This document shows positions 40,776-53,849 of a DNA stretch of 64,000 nucleotides, one piece after another. The notes under the pieces are model-generated. The model saw nothing but the letters and a program-made list of their open reading frames with translations, had not been told where the DNA came from and made no database searches. Made by a program: the position numbers and the translations under genes. Numbering within the stretch: position 1 is the stretch's first letter; the number at the start of each line of letters is the position of its first letter. The stretch comes from Purshia tridentata. Its lineage: Eukaryota > Streptophyta > Magnoliopsida > Rosales > Rosaceae. Location: the NCBI GenBank assembly GCA_003254885.1, contig QANT01007843.1:1-64000 (forward strand). Reading direction: 5' to 3'.

Positions 40776-42266
40776 GCCCTTGGCCTGCAAACTCCACGCT
40801 TATCCATCCACCCGGCATTCTAAAGGTACCGCCAATTTCTTTCCCTACCCCCCTAAATTTTTATTCTTTTATCTTACAATTTTACCCTCAATGGTTAAGA
40901 AATTAAATAAAAACAGAAGCCAGTCCCCTCCATCCAACACCACCATTCCCTCTCACATTTTTAGTGAGCCCCACTACTAGCATAGAGGTAACGATTTTAA
41001 CACAACACAAAATAGAGTGTCTTAAGGAATAACTTGTGATTCTCTTAGACACGACTTGAGAAACTTAAAAGTATGACTTTGGAAGCCTCAAAACATGAAT
41101 TGGGATGTTACTAGGTACAATATGAAATGCATACATTATCTAAACAAATAAAATATCTCGAACTATGAACTGAGAAACTTAAGGAATAACTTGTGGAATG
41201 TCTTAAAGAACAACTTGAGATTTGAAAACTCTATGATATGACTTTGGAAGCCTCAAAACATAACTTGGGATGTCACTAGGTACCATTTGAAATGCATCAA
41301 TAGTCTAAATAAATAAAATGCCTTGAGCTACAAATTGAAATTTTCAAGTAACTACTTGGAATATTTTAAAGAATAACTTGAGATTTCATAAGGCACGACT
41401 TGAGAAACTTTAGGTCATGACTTTAGAAGCGTCAAGACATGAGTTTGGATGTTACTATGTACACTTTGAATTGCATCAATGGTCTAAACAAATAAAACTT
41501 ATCAAGCTACGAATTGAAATTCTCAATGGTCATTGTTGCTTCACCAAAGACATCGTTTTCACCATCATATTCGTGAGGCCTCAATTTATAAAATCCAAAT
41601 GCCACCTCTAGATGACGGTTCATCACCAGATTTGCTCCCACCATTTTCTTCACCGCCATGAGAGTGTGGTGGAGATATGCAGCAAGAAAGAAAGAGAAAA
41701 AGAAAAAGAAAGAGAAGAGTGTGGAGATATGCAGCAAGAAAGAAAGAGAGAAAGATAAGAGATAAGAGGAAGATTCACCGGCGTCAAGGAAAGGAAAGCC
41801 ATTGTTGGAAAATTGGATGGGGCTGGGTGGTGGGTTGCAATCAAATATAGGGGAAGGGTTAATTGTGTCTTTTCATTTTTAGTAGTTTGATTATAATTTA
41901 TAGTAAAATAAATCATTTTATTAAAAAAATTTAGGCTTTTTAAATTCAAGGGTAAAATAGGAAATTTGTTGAAAATTTGGTGAAAATTTGTTTATCATTT
42001 AACCGAAAATGTGACATTGATGGTAAATTCCTGCACCACACAAAGTGTGTGGGTGCGCAAATAGTAAATTTTTTTTGGTGGTAAATGTGTAATTTAAAAA
42101 AAATATATATATATATATATATATATGACATAAAAAAAGTATTAAAATATTTTCTCTTAAATATCTCCAAGTTAGGGTTTGGTTTTGGCACTTTTTTGCG
42201 AGGAAATTGAAGAAAGTAAAACCAAAACCAGAGGGGTCCTGAGCGATTCAGAGCTGTGCAAGAAAA
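40776..42266. other. Intergenic region with a satellite-like array
   Basis: This contains the three-unit tandem array at 41015-41525 and a small duplication of a GAAA-rich segment (about 41675-41755). A (TA)n run lies near 42105-42125. The probable leader of the 82-aa protein gene begins near 42180. Confidence 0.5.
41015..41525. repeat. Tandem array, about 165-180 bp units, three copies
   Basis: The block atgactttggaagcctcaa starts near 41073, recurs near 41238 and recurs with changes near 41417, giving spacings of about 165 and 180 bp. Each unit also carries versions of gaataacttga, atgttactaggtac, gaaatgcat and tctaaacaaataaaat. Copies are diverged, so the array is old. It is too short to call centromeric. 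Confidence 0.8.
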
Positions 42267-43039
42267 ATGTCGAAGAAGAACGATCTTGCTCGTCGAAAAA
42301 GACAGCACGAATTCGAACTTCAAAGTATGCCCCCCTCTCTCTCACTCTCTCGCTACCTATAAATGTTTTCTGTGCATATAATTTGCTGTATACTATATAA
42401 CATGTATTTTACAAGTTTTTTTTTTTTTTTTGGTGATAAATTAGGAGAGAAAGCAGAAAGAGAAAAGCAGGCAAAGAAGCTTCAAGCAAAGAAGAGCAAG
42501 ATGAAAGTAAGTATTGCCCTCTCTTTAAATGCACTTGGTTCTTTTTGACAAAAAAAAATTTTTGAGCTATTTTTTACTTTTGGGTGTTGGAGTACTTGAA
42601 TAATACTCACTCTGAAATAGGGAATTTTTTTAATTATATTATGCTATTTTTCTTTGATTTGTTTGAAGTGAAAAAGTTTAGCTCCACTGAAGTGAGAAAG
42701 CTTAGCTCAATTGAAGTGAAAAGGTTGCCTATGTGTCTGAGTTGCCCAATTGGATCACGAGACTAATTAGAGTTGGGCTGTTTAAAAATTTAACGAATGT
42801 TAACTAATTTGATTTTATTTTACATGTTATTTATCATTTAAGATTTATAATTGTTCTTAAAAGAAAAATAGCTGAGTTGAGTTTGTTTCTAACCAAATTA
42901 TGTACAAAAGGTTGATGGTAGTGACAAGAAAAAGAAGGGAAGTGGGTTTCAAGTAGGCAAGAAAAAATTGAAGACCAAGACCAAATTGACAACATTGGCG
43001 AAAGCTAAAGCTGCCCAAGCAATGGAGGTTGACAAATGA
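42267..43039 (+). CDS. Small basic coiled-coil protein, 82 aa, function unknown
   Basis: Three coding exons, 42267-42324, 42445-42506 and 42911-43039, give 82 aa. About a third of the residues are Lys or Arg. The N-terminal half (SKKNDLARRKRQHEFELQ, EKAEREKQAKKLQAKKSK) should form one charged helix. The C-terminal half contains GSGFQVGKKKLKTKTKL and ends AKAKAAQAMEVDK. Composition fits a nuclear or nucleolar or ribosome-associated protein, but no domain is recognised. Exon phases are consistent and the stop is followed by a normal 3' flank. I recall similar uncharacterised proteins of 80-90 aa in other plants. The leader (about 42180-42266) has no upstream ATG in a strong context. Confidence 0.8.
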
Positions 43040-46000
43040 GGTTCAATTGCAATGATTTTCTGTGTATGTTAAGAGGTACTGAAAAGAAATGGTTATGGGT
43101 TTGTCTTTTGATATGTAATCTAGATTTCTCTTATGTTGTTGGTCACTGTAACAGTTTTGCTCCAACCAATTTTCTAATGAAGATGATGTCCCATTTTAGT
43201 TGGAAACTTTTGGTTGTTAAAACAATACCACAACGTTATGCTTACCCTGTATCTAGTCTGTTGTGTGGCCTAATATTTAAAAATTCAAATGTGGAAGGTG
43301 AATGTGTGAGCAAGAGCAAGCACTAAGACAATCATCTTGAAAATGTCATGGGGTAGCTGTATATGATAAAAGTGAAGATTGTGATTTTAATAGCTTATGC
43401 TTTTAGATATTTTTAAGAACCCTGTTTAAGTTCAGTGTTCTTAATTACAATACTTTAGGCATGCATGCATGCTTAACGCCAAGAAAGAGAATATTATTTG
43501 GAAGATTATACTGATAGTTACCATACATATGGACAGAAGTATAAGAAATTTTTGTGAAAATCATGAAAGGAAGAAAAGGAGGTTAAATCAGGACTTGTCG
43601 GGGAAAAAGTGGGAAAGGAATGAAGGAGGTTAAATGAAAACATTGAGAAGCTTGGTGGAAGGTATTGGAGAAATATTGGATATTATAGAAATGCCATGGG
43701 TTCATCCTATATTGCACACCCTTAGTAAACTTGTCTAGCAAGAGCTTTATGTTGTGATGAAATTATATATTCTCCAATTTTTCTGTAGTCAAGAATGTGG
43801 TGTCAAATGTAAATTCTAGAATTACATATGGTTAGATCAGCTAGGAGTATCAAGCGATCTGAAGAGTAACTCCAGTTTGTTGTAATTTAGATAGAATGAT
43901 AGTGGAGATTGTAAAACCAAATATTGTTTTATAGTTTTGGCCTCATTTGAAAGGTGTTTTGATGAGACAATCCTATAACTTGTTAATAGCCCATATGTGA
44001 TGTTGAATGATGGAAAAAATGTTCGAAAGCATGACAAACTTTTTAGTCAGCACTGCATCACATTAATTTGCGCATGGTAAGTGTTGATATACCTGCTCTG
44101 GTTTGTAGCCTGACTTTGATTAGAGTTTGAACCAAGGAACAGTTATTCTGAATGGTTCAGCCATCAACCAGCCAACCTTGTTGTCTGGATGGAAAATTAA
44201 TCTTCTAGCAGAATTTTCTGTCTAACCTCTTTTGAGAAAATTTTCTTGAAGTGGTTCTTTTGTCAGGTTGGATTTAGCATTTTCTGACTCCCAGAACTGA
44301 AGTGCTATAGAATATATAGTTCATGGAAATTCACTGATAATTTAGGTAGATTTATCACAAGATCAATCATTCTTTCTATCTGAGACCATAAGAGTATTTT
44401 CTATGATGGCACTTCTTGATAAAAGAAATAGAACCCCCTTTCTTTCTCCATTCCCTTTGTTGCCGGAGCTGTGCCTGGCAAATGATTATATCACAAGATT
44501 ACAGATTGCATGCCCAGATTGGATGATTGGATCATCTTCCATTTTGGCTAAGAGGTATTGATTATCAAGATTGTAGTGGAGAGCGTGGGTTTGGATATGT
44601 CTGAGTCATGGAGGAGTCCTTATGTTTAGGACACAAAGTAGTTTGTAAATGGATTCATACACCAACCCTAATTATTTTCCTCATTTTTCAGTTGAATTGG
44701 CTTGGATAAGAGGTAATGGAGTCACAAAATATTCCAAAAGAGAAGGGGATTAGTCTCAGTTGATTTGCAAATGGCAAACCCAGTAGTCTGATCTCAAGGA
44801 ACAATTATTATTGCTGGAAAGGCACTAATGGCTAAATACTTGAAAAAAAATTATTGGGTCCAAGATTTTGTTGAGGTTTCGGCTTGAGTTGAATGGCCTG
44901 TTAGAAGTTCAAACTGATTTTTATGTTAAATTGGGAAATGGCCTGTTCTCACTAATCCACAGCAAAAACTAAAATTTACTAAGCAAAACAGAGGCCCAAA
45001 TCCTAATTTCTAGTTGTGTCTGCTATGCATATTTCGAATCGGTAAATTTGCAGCCAAGGACCACCATTTACGTTTAACAATTACAGATTGAAGTTCAACT
45101 ATATTCTCCTTTTCCTTTTTCATGCTTGCACTTACTAAATATGAGTTCATTCCTTAAATCTGAACTTAGCAAATGTGAAAAATGAATCTCATTTCATATT
45201 CTCAAGGTCTCATTTTGGATCGACTGACAACATCTAGATGTGTTATGAATTCATGATAGGTTTAAACCCTTCATTCATTCCTTCATTTATTTGCTTTATT
45301 TGGCAATAAGATAAGGTAATGTGTCCTTTTCATTCGATCATGCCCAATAGATAGTAACTCTTTCTATTGTTTAAACTTACGAATTAGGAAGCAAAGGACA
45401 CGGTTGCCAATAAATAGCAAGTATAACTTCCTAGTCAAAACAACATTCATTTCCATTCTTTTAAAAATTCAAAAATTCACTAAATAGGTACATTATTGTA
45501 CAAGTCATTCTTCAACAACTATAGGTTGAGGGTACCTCCACCAACCAACATAATCTTTGCTTTTAACTCTTTGGTCTTTTATCTCTCTCAAATATTACTC
45601 TCTCATTTTTGGAGAATGGATGGTCAAGAAAGTGACTTGTTTTAATTATTAGAACATTTCTATTAATGAAATTTATTTTATAAATTTAGAGTGATGATTT
45701 TAACACTCTAATTCTGTACATTGGCACTCTTTTTTTTGTTTTTATATTTTGATAATTGAGCAAAAGAAAGAAGAAAAATAAAAGAGAGAAGTGCAAGTGT
45801 ACAAAATAGAAGCGCGAAAATTGCTACTCTTAATTTAAAGTATTTCTGCTTTTTGGGGTGTGAAATATGAACCTACAATAGTTTTGAGCATGGCGGAAAA
45901 CCAATCTAACTTGAATGGACGATCCATTCTGAACAAATATGTGTACAATGTCAAATTGAAATAATTTTGTTTGACAATTTTTGGGTTCATGTATTCAAGT

Positions 46001-46755
46001 GCTAAGTAAATAATAAGGAAATGGTGACCTAATTATCATTTACATATTGAGGTACTCAATTTTGAATTGAAAATGCAATTTTAGTGATAAAAAGCAAAAC
46101 CTAAATTGAATGAAATAACCTAGTAATTTCTAAATATCGAAATTGATAATTGATACTGAAAATGACACCCAAATCCCCCTGGGCCACTGACCCACTCTTA
46201 GATAGGCCAAGATCTTAATTATGGACCAGTACCAAAACAAATTAAAAACTTGTGTTAAAATATTGATATTTTTTTCTAAAAACAGAGTTCGAGGCATTCC
46301 ACTTTTGGAGTTCATGATCCCAGTTTGGACCAAACAAAGAGACCCAAAATTCTATGCAACAATCCAATATGTATATAAAATTAGTCCTTGGCGATATTTT
46401 ATTAGATGTATGATGCTTCAATCTCTATTTTATTAGATGTATGATGCTTCAATCTCTTTTCCAACATTCTTTATTTGTAACATTATTCTAATATTAAAAT
46501 ACATAAAAAGGTTATTCCCAATTGACTTGAAGTGCATTCCTCCAACAGAATTTTATAAATGGCTTGACTTGCTCATTCTCACATTTTTGTGATGCTCCAC
46601 ATAGGTCTCATTTAAACCTTGCATTGATTTTCAATTGTAGCTCATTAACCTTAACTCAATTATATTGATGTAAAAGTTGAGGGTTTGACCTATGAATGAA
46701 TAAAATATGTAAAGTTTATCTTATTATTGAACTATCCTTTCAAATAACTAAAAGA

Positions 46756-47050
46756 CTTAATTGTGTTTTTACCACTCAAAGTTTGAGTTGATTCTCACTT
46801 TATCACCTCGATGTTTATTTGTCCCATTTTACCACCTACAATTATTTTTTGTATCTCACTTTAAGTTTTTATGTTCATTATGTCATATAAACCGTTAAAA
46901 ATGTTGATATGATAAGGGTATTTTTGTCATTTTGTTCACTTGATAAAGTGGGACACAAAGAATAGTTGTAAGTGGTAAAGTGACATAAATAAACATAGTG
47001 GTAAAAGTGGAAATTATCTCAAACTTTGGATAGTACAAACACAATTAAGC
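46756..47050. mobile_element. MITE with long terminal inverted repeats
   Basis: The left end reads CTTAATTGTGTTTTTACC and the reverse complement of the right end reads CTTAATTGTGTTTGTAC. The arms continue inward for about 110 bp, sharing CAAAGTTTGAG, TATGTTTATTT-like and TTTACCAC segments. Total length is about 295 bp. No open frame is present. The target-site duplication is not certain. Confidence 0.8.
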
Positions 47051-48246
47051 TAAACTAAAAATACATAAACTAATGTAAAATCCAAATACTCTTGTTTTGA
47101 TAAAGGTAGAATTCCATCATAGACCTTATATATTATGATAAATGACTTTACCAACTAAGTCATGATAAATTTTTCTATGTAATCGATGTGTTAGAATATG
47201 AATAGATGTTTTTAATATTGTACCTTATAAAAATAAACATATTGTCCAACAATACTATTGCATGTTAAATTAGTTATGCCATATGGTGGTGTAAAATTAC
47301 ACAAACTCTCAAATTTAATTACAAGTTTATAACATGATTGTCATATTTATATCTTTTCCAAAAAATCTCTTAATAGTTTTGATGACTTTGATTTCATCGC
47401 CAAATATCATGAAACATTGAAACATAAAAAAATGAAAGTTTTATGAATGTGATTAAGGGATATCTGCAATGGCTTCGAGTAGATTAACATATACACTCTT
47501 CACATGAAATAAGCAGAAGCATGACCTGTAGGGCTGTAGGTGACAGAGCTCGTACAACTGGGTGATGGTATCAGTGCTCATGTAGATATTTTTGAAAGGT
47601 TGATGGGTCCCCACCCCAGAGGGCATGGAAAGTGGTGAGCTGAGAGGGATTATAAGTCACACATACTCACATGCAAAACAAAGTCACCCTCTTCAGGGCC
47701 GGGCCCAAGCCCATTTGCAGTAATGCAGTGAGGTCACCTTTGAACGACAATGGATGCTTGAATGCTTCGTCTTTTACTGCTTCTCACGCGCTCTACACAC
47801 GCGTCCACTTTTACCCTCTTTATGAACAAAAAAAATAAAAAATCTCGTTTTAGAGCAAAATACACCCTCGTGTATTTTGAATATTTATCGTTTGGCAATT
47901 TGTTTTTGAGTAATATTATGCTTCATACTTTTGTAATATATTATTTCGCATGATGGAATGATATATACACGAAAATCATGACTAAAACGTGTAGAAACTC
48001 AACAAATAGTTACAACATAGAATAAATCAATTATCTAAACAAATTTGTAAGTGTAATATTTTCTTTAATTGTTATATTTTAATGGGGAGACAGTGAATAA
48101 TTTTACAAAAAATAATAAATAAAGTCACTCTATACTTCTCAATATTAAATCAATACACTTAATATTTGCAAAGTTAAAAGAGTTCACTCTTTAAATTTAA
48201 TAAAAAAATCCATGTTCAAAAAGGGAGAAAGAGAAATAAGTGCTTA

Positions 48247-48950
48247 GGCCTTCTACTATGATAAAGCCATTTTTTGGTAGTCAAATGTCATTTTGGGTGT
48301 TGTAATAGTGCTTTTTGGGTATCAGTTCTACTATGGTGCTAATACTCATATTTAGGTATCAGAATTTTGTATCTAATTAAATTATGCCTAATATTAATTA
48401 AATGACATATAATTTGAAACTCATAACTTAAATATTTATGAAAATTATACCATTAGTTATATTTTAAAAAAATCTTTAATTTAAGGTTAATATTGAATAT
48501 ATTTGAATATTTTATTTGTTTACCAAAATTAAAATTTATCTATTTTATTACTCAAAAACAATTTAACACAACATAATTGTTTTTGAATTTTTCTATTGTA
48601 TAAATAAATTTTCATGTTTAAAAAAAGAAAAAAATTTGGGACATTTAGGCTGTTGGTTCCAACGGTCACCAAGCTTAAAAATGCCCATTACTTTTATTGT
48701 TGCAAGCTGTATGGTAGGGCCACTTACAAGCTTTTGTTGTTGCCTTTTCACTCTCTCTCTCTTTCACATGGATTGCTACACACCCAAAAGCAATTTAGCT
48801 TTTGATATTAGCTGATACTCAAATATCACTTTCACTATAGCATTCAAGCCATTTTGGCCATTAGTTTCTGACCCACAGTGGCTATTTGATAGCCAAAATT
48901 CAGCCAAAATGACTTATGGCCATCACTATGCCGGTGCATAATAGATGGCC
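48247..48950. mobile_element. PIF/Harbinger-type non-autonomous element, 704 bp
   Basis: The ends are inverted copies: GGCCTTCTACTATG at the left, and GGCCATCTATTATG is the reversed right end. They are flanked by TTA on both sides (48244-48246 and 48951-48953), the target-site duplication of PIF/Harbinger elements. The arms share further blocks (tcattttgg, gccattt, tggctatc-like). The interior has no transposase frame, so it depends on a transposase from elsewhere. Confidence 0.75.
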
Positions 48951-49429
48951 TTAAGCTCCCTTGTAAAACGTTCAACATGTTTTTTTTTTTTCGAGTTATT
49001 GAAACGATGACCTTATGTTGTTGAATAGTGTGTAGGTATTTTTGTTATTGTAGGTATTTTTATTAATTTACATTAAATTTTTTTAACACGTGTCAAAATG
49101 ATAGTATAAGGTCATGACCAAAAACAAAAGCATAGTATAAGGCAAACTAAACCATACCATATTTGCGCGTTGGATAGACTCGCTCACATAGTTATTATAC
49201 TTATACATCTCTAATTATTATTTTTTCTTTGGAAAATAAAAATTCTTAAATGAGCAGGGAAAATAAATGTAATATCAGTAGAGGTCTTATCCAAAGAAGA
49301 AGTGCTTTTCCTGTCAAGTTTTTGTTTTCTTCTGAAACTCTATCCCATGAATAGTCCAACAAGGGAAAGGAAAGCAAAGCAAAGCAGTGGCAAAGGATCA
49401 TCACCCACTTCAACTTGTGTCACAAACAA

Positions 49430-49500
49430 GAGAGAGAGATTTTAAAGAGAGATAAACAGCTTTTGCAGAGAAAGAGAGAGAGAGAGAGAGATACATCCTA
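49430..49500. repeat. (GA)n-rich leader segment upstream of the AHL gene
   Basis: A purine-rich stretch with several GAGAGA runs, including one of about 18 bases at 49470-49490, in the presumed promoter or 5' leader of the AT-hook gene. GA runs are common targets of plant BPC/GAGA-binding factors; that role here is inference. Confidence 0.5.
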
Positions 49501-49945
49501 GAGAAATGTATTCAGATAAGGACTTGTGCTAAGCCCAGAAGTAAATAGCGCTCCCTTTCAAGTTTCACCCAACAAATGACCTCCTCCTTTGTGCATTTCC
49601 CAAAAAACTGTTCAACCTTTAATGCCCCTTCAAAAATCTCTCTTTTCCACTCTGCCTCTCTCCTAAAAGTTGAAACTTCTTCCCCGTTGCTAAGTTTTAA
49701 GTTTTCTTATTCTTAGACCTAGAGAAACACATAGAGAGTCTCTAACAGTGACCTTTTAGCCTATTTTTAAAAATACCAGTTTGGCTCTTTCCTTGCTTTT
49801 TGTTTTGCATTCGCACAGTTTGTGGTCTTAAACAAAACTGGGTTTGAGTGTGTTGTGGGCATTGACTTAAACTTGTGGGGTCATCTTTATTTTTGGTTTT
49901 TTGGAGAGTTGGTGTTGAGATTTGAAGAGTTGAGCTCTGTTTGAT

Positions 49946-50005
49946 ATGGTTATGGGGTTGCCTTTGGAGATGCTTGGTGTCAAAGGCTTTATAATAGGTT
50001 GGTGA
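49946..50005 (+). other. Upstream ORF (19 aa) in the AHL leader
   Basis: An ATG at 49946 opens a 19-codon frame, MVMGLPLEMLGVKGFIIGW, in the presumed 5' leader exon of the AT-hook gene. A second uORF (MKPFCCSS) lies at 50046-50072, just before a good donor at 50077. Both precede the main ATG at 50693. A leader intron, about 50077-50589, is likely. Either uORF could lower translation. Confidence 0.5.
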
Positions 50006-50692
50006 CAGTGGACCTGTTTCAGTCTCTCTGTTCTTTACCTTCAACATGAAGCCTTTTTGTTGCTCCTCATAGTTTGGTAAGCTGTAAAACTAGCTTCCAT
50101 CTTTGTCTTTTTTCTAACTTATTATTAGCCTTTGAACTTTGAACTTCTTTTTCTCTTGCTTTCTTGGTTGCTAAAAGCTTTGGTTTTTGTTTTAATTCTG
50201 TTCACTTTTAACGTAGTATAATTTTATTTATCTCTATAGTTTCTTCTTTTGCATCCGAAACTCTAGGAAGTACATTCTCTTTCTCATTTATCTTAGTTTT
50301 TAATGCCACATCTAGTTTTGAGAAGCTTCATATGTGAATCTGAATATCAATATATTAGTTTTTGTTATGCTTCATTCTTGAAAAGATGTAAAATTTTCGA
50401 GTTTTCTAAACAATGTATGTGTGTGGAAGGAGAACTTTGAGGAAGCATCTTCAATTTCAAAATTCTTAGTAAGATTTTTCATGTCAATTTTTGAGTTACA
50501 AACAGAATCTACAGTCAATATCCTGAAGGAACCTTGTCTAGTATCTGCAAATTGGGTTTACATTCTTCTGCATTTGTGCTTCTCTGTAGGGTTTTTCCTT
50601 TACTGAATAGTGAATATTAGGACAGGAGAAAATTCGCATTGAGTTGCAAAGTTGGGGTCAGAGTTACTTTTGAAAGATAACTGAATAAATGC

Positions 50693-53600
50693 ATGGATCG
50701 GAGGGACCCTATGGCATTGTCAGGGTCAGCCTCGTACTATACATCGAGAGGATTAACTGGGTCTGGAACACAGTCTGGGTTACATGGATCACCAGGCCTT
50801 CATCCATTGTCTAATCAAAATTTATCATTTCAATCCACTATTGGGGGCAGTACTATTGGATCAACATTACCAGTAGAGCCTTCTTCAGCTATTTCACCTC
50901 ATGTTGTCAATGTGGGTGCACCATCTGGGGTGCCACCAGGTGAACCCGTGAAAAGGAAAAGAGGAAGGCCTCGGAAATATGGACCTGATGGGACCGTTTC
51001 ATTGGGATTGTCTCCTTCATCAGCTTCCAATCCTGGGATGGTTACATCAACACCAAAGCGGGGTAGAGGGCGTCCACCAGGGTCTGGGAAGAAGCAACAA
51101 TTAGCATCTCTTGGTAAGTTTCCAGGGAAAAATACTTAGCATCTCTTGGTAACTTTGGGTCACACACAAAAATAGTTGGAACCTCCCTGAAATACTAATT
51201 GGTTAGAAGTCCAGAGAGAAATTGAGGCAGCATTTGATGCCTCAAAAAAGATTCCAGGTTTATGTATTTGATAATTTAATCCTTACTGTGAACCACTCAT
51301 GATGCTAAACAATACACCCTGAAGCCACTGACTCAAGTAGTTTTGTTTACATATTTAATATAATTTCGAACCATGCTTCTGATGTTAGCTTAGTACCTTT
51401 TTTCAGATGTTCTTATGCTTTTGATTTCAGTTTCACAAATTTGAAATCTGGATTGGCTAAGTAAAATGTAACAACTGCAGTTCACTAATTTAGTTGTCTA
51501 TGAGAGCATCATCCTTCCTTGTGGAGTAGATTCATTATAAGTGAATTCATACTACATACATGCTTTAGATATATGTTTCTTGTCCTGCATTGGCACTTTT
51601 TGGCGTGGTAATGATGTTGCAATTCGTTCATTGTTTTGCTAGGTGAATTGCTGTCTGGTTCGGCTGGGATGGGCTTTACCCCACATATTATTACCATTGC
51701 AATTGGAGAAGTATGCGATATTATCTCATCACATCAAATATATTATTATGCAAGAACCTTCAATTCTTTTACCATGATGAGTTCTCTATTGACATATTAA
51801 CGTGGCCAGGCTATGGCATCAGAGGCAGGCAGCTAATGCCATTTATATGCTATTTTTTTGGCCTATTTCTTTCACTTTGATGCAACCTTTCTTAACAGCA
51901 TGTGACATAGATTCTGATTAGGTCTGCAATCGAACTGAGTGGCTCACAAGCCCAAGCTTGATGAGGCCTGGTTCACAAGTCATGTGAGCCGGCTCATTTG
52001 TAAGGAAACTTTTTTAATATTTCTCTATTAGTAATTAGAAGATGTATAGATATTGTACAAAATAATTATATATAAAAATAATAGTTACCTGAATGAGCCA
52101 AGCTCAAGTTTAGTAGTTTTGAGGTAGCCCTGATTTTTATGTGGTTGGCTTACATATAGTATATAACCAGCAAAGTTTAACTTTAGAAGAGCACATAAAC
52201 TGCCAAAGTACAATGAGGCTTAGAAATTATGTGAGGTCTAAATCTGATGGGAAAATAATAAAACTTGAGGTTTGTCATTTTCATTAGTGTAGTTATTGTT
52301 CTTTTATTACTTCCTATTATCAATCCAATGAGAAAAACTAAGATTCTTGCATTCGATGTTATCATTTTGTATTTCTCACTGAAATGGTTGATATTTCTTT
52401 TATGAAGTTTGGCCTTTTCTTTTAGGAATAATTGGTGATGTATTTGAGAAGTTTCTTTTGTATTGAAATCCGCTTATATTTTCTTGTAGGACATTGCAAC
52501 GAAAATAATGTCATTTTCACAGCAGGGGCCAAGAGCTGTGTGCATCTTGTCAGCCAATGGTGCTGTCTCTACTGTGACTCTTCGTCAACCCTCAACTTCT
52601 GGTGGTACAGTCACATATGAGGTAAGAACACTAAATAATTTTTCATTTATCAGTCAGTTATGGGCATGTCTAGTCTATGAGTAATGACAGTGATGATCCT
52701 TTGCGAAGGTTCTACAGTCATTATAGGTTGAGGCCTATTAGACTATGCCTAAAAATGAGCTCAATTAATATCACCCACTCCAGAGACTTGTCCAAAAGGA
52801 TGTTCTATTGGTTGAGGCTTTTCTTATATCTCAAGCAATTGCCCAAGGCATTTTCGTATTCGTTCTTCTTAGCCATCGTAAAATTGAGCTTAAAAAATTT
52901 GACAGAAAAAATAATTTGAATTCAACATCCATGTGTAATGGTTATGGTCTGAAATCCTACAATGCACAAGCATGTGTGCGCGTATACATAACATACACAC
53001 ACTGACACATTTATGTATATTGATTTGCTTATTATCCTTCAGTTTCTTTCTAAGGTTTTTTTTTGTTTTCCTTTCCTTGTGGATTGTGACTTCTGTAGGG
53101 ACGATTTGAGATAATTTGTCTGTCAGGGTCTTACTTGCTCACTGAAACTGGTGGCACCAGAAACCGAACTGGTGGTTTGAGTGTCTCCCTTGCTAGTCCT
53201 GATGGTCATGTCATCGGTGGTGGGGTAGGGGGAATGCTTATTGCAGCAAGCCCTGTTCAGGTAATAACTTCTTCATTGCTTTATCTCTTAGTTACTCTGT
53301 TCACTAAATCATTTCCACTCCGAATTTCTAGTTAATCTTTTCAACAGGGAAATATTTTGTGGGGTTAGACTGCTATTTGCTTTACAAATATTGTTACTGC
53401 GATTATAAATGGTAATCAAATAACAAAATGCCAGGATGGTTATTTCGGCTATTTAGTTTTGGCTAATCATATTAAACCATCATTTCATTTCATCGTGCCA
53501 CAAAGTTAGCCAAAGATCATGATTGTGGTCACCTAAATATCTAAGAAGATAAGAGTATTATTTTTTTCTTTTTTCTTTGTTCATGTTGAGGCTGAAATGA

Positions 53601-53848
53601 ATGATGGATGATTCCAGGTGATAGTAGGCAGCTTCATATGGGGTGGCCCAAAGATAAAGAACAAGAAAAGGGAAGCTGTAGAAGGTGTCACAGACTTGGA
53701 CCATCAGACAGTTGACAATTCAGTTGTGCTCAATACCATTCCACCAGATCAAAATCTTACTCAAAGTTCTTCAATGGGCATGTGGTCGGCATCACGGTCA
53801 TTGGATATTCGTAACACGCATGTTGACATTGATTTGATGCGGGGGTGA
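50693..53848 (+). CDS. AHL: AT-hook motif nuclear-localised protein (AHL, PPC domain)
   Basis: DNA-binding chromatin protein, 337 aa in five coding exons: 50693-51113, 51643-51710, 52490-52621, 53099-53260 and 53618-53848. The N-terminal third is Ser/Gly-rich and of low complexity. Two AT-hooks follow, KRKRGRPRKYG and PKRGRGRPPGSGKK (about residues 83-140); these bind the minor groove of AT-rich DNA. The PPC/DUF296 domain runs from SAGMGFTPHIITIAIGEDIA through IMSFSQQGPRAVCILSANGA, GRFEIICLSGSYLLT and PDGHVIGGGVGGMLIAASPV. AHLs assemble as trimers through PPC and act as transcription and chromatin regulators in the nucleus. Two AT-hooks plus PPC places it with the larger clade-B AHLs such as AHL9/AHL11. 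The leader contains uORFs. Confidence 0.94.
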
Positions 53849-53849
53849 C

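Larger units (their letters stand above)
43040..49400. other. Gene-poor region with MITEs
   Basis: About 6.3 kb with no gene that can be supported. It holds two inverted-repeat elements (46756-47050 and 48247-48950) and a 33-bp tandem duplication containing ttagatgtatgatgcttcaa near 46405-46455. A short GC-richer island lies at about 47480-47770. Much of 43.4-45 kb has the look of old, degraded sequence without clear identity. Confidence 0.5.

Noticed and set aside
43400-45000. Suspected old transposable element
   Set aside because: No terminal repeats, target duplications or coding remnants could be identified, so nothing specific can be claimed.
47460-47770. Possible microRNA precursor in the GC-richer island
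   Set aside because: No known mature plant miRNA sequence was recognised and no strong local hairpin was seen by eye.
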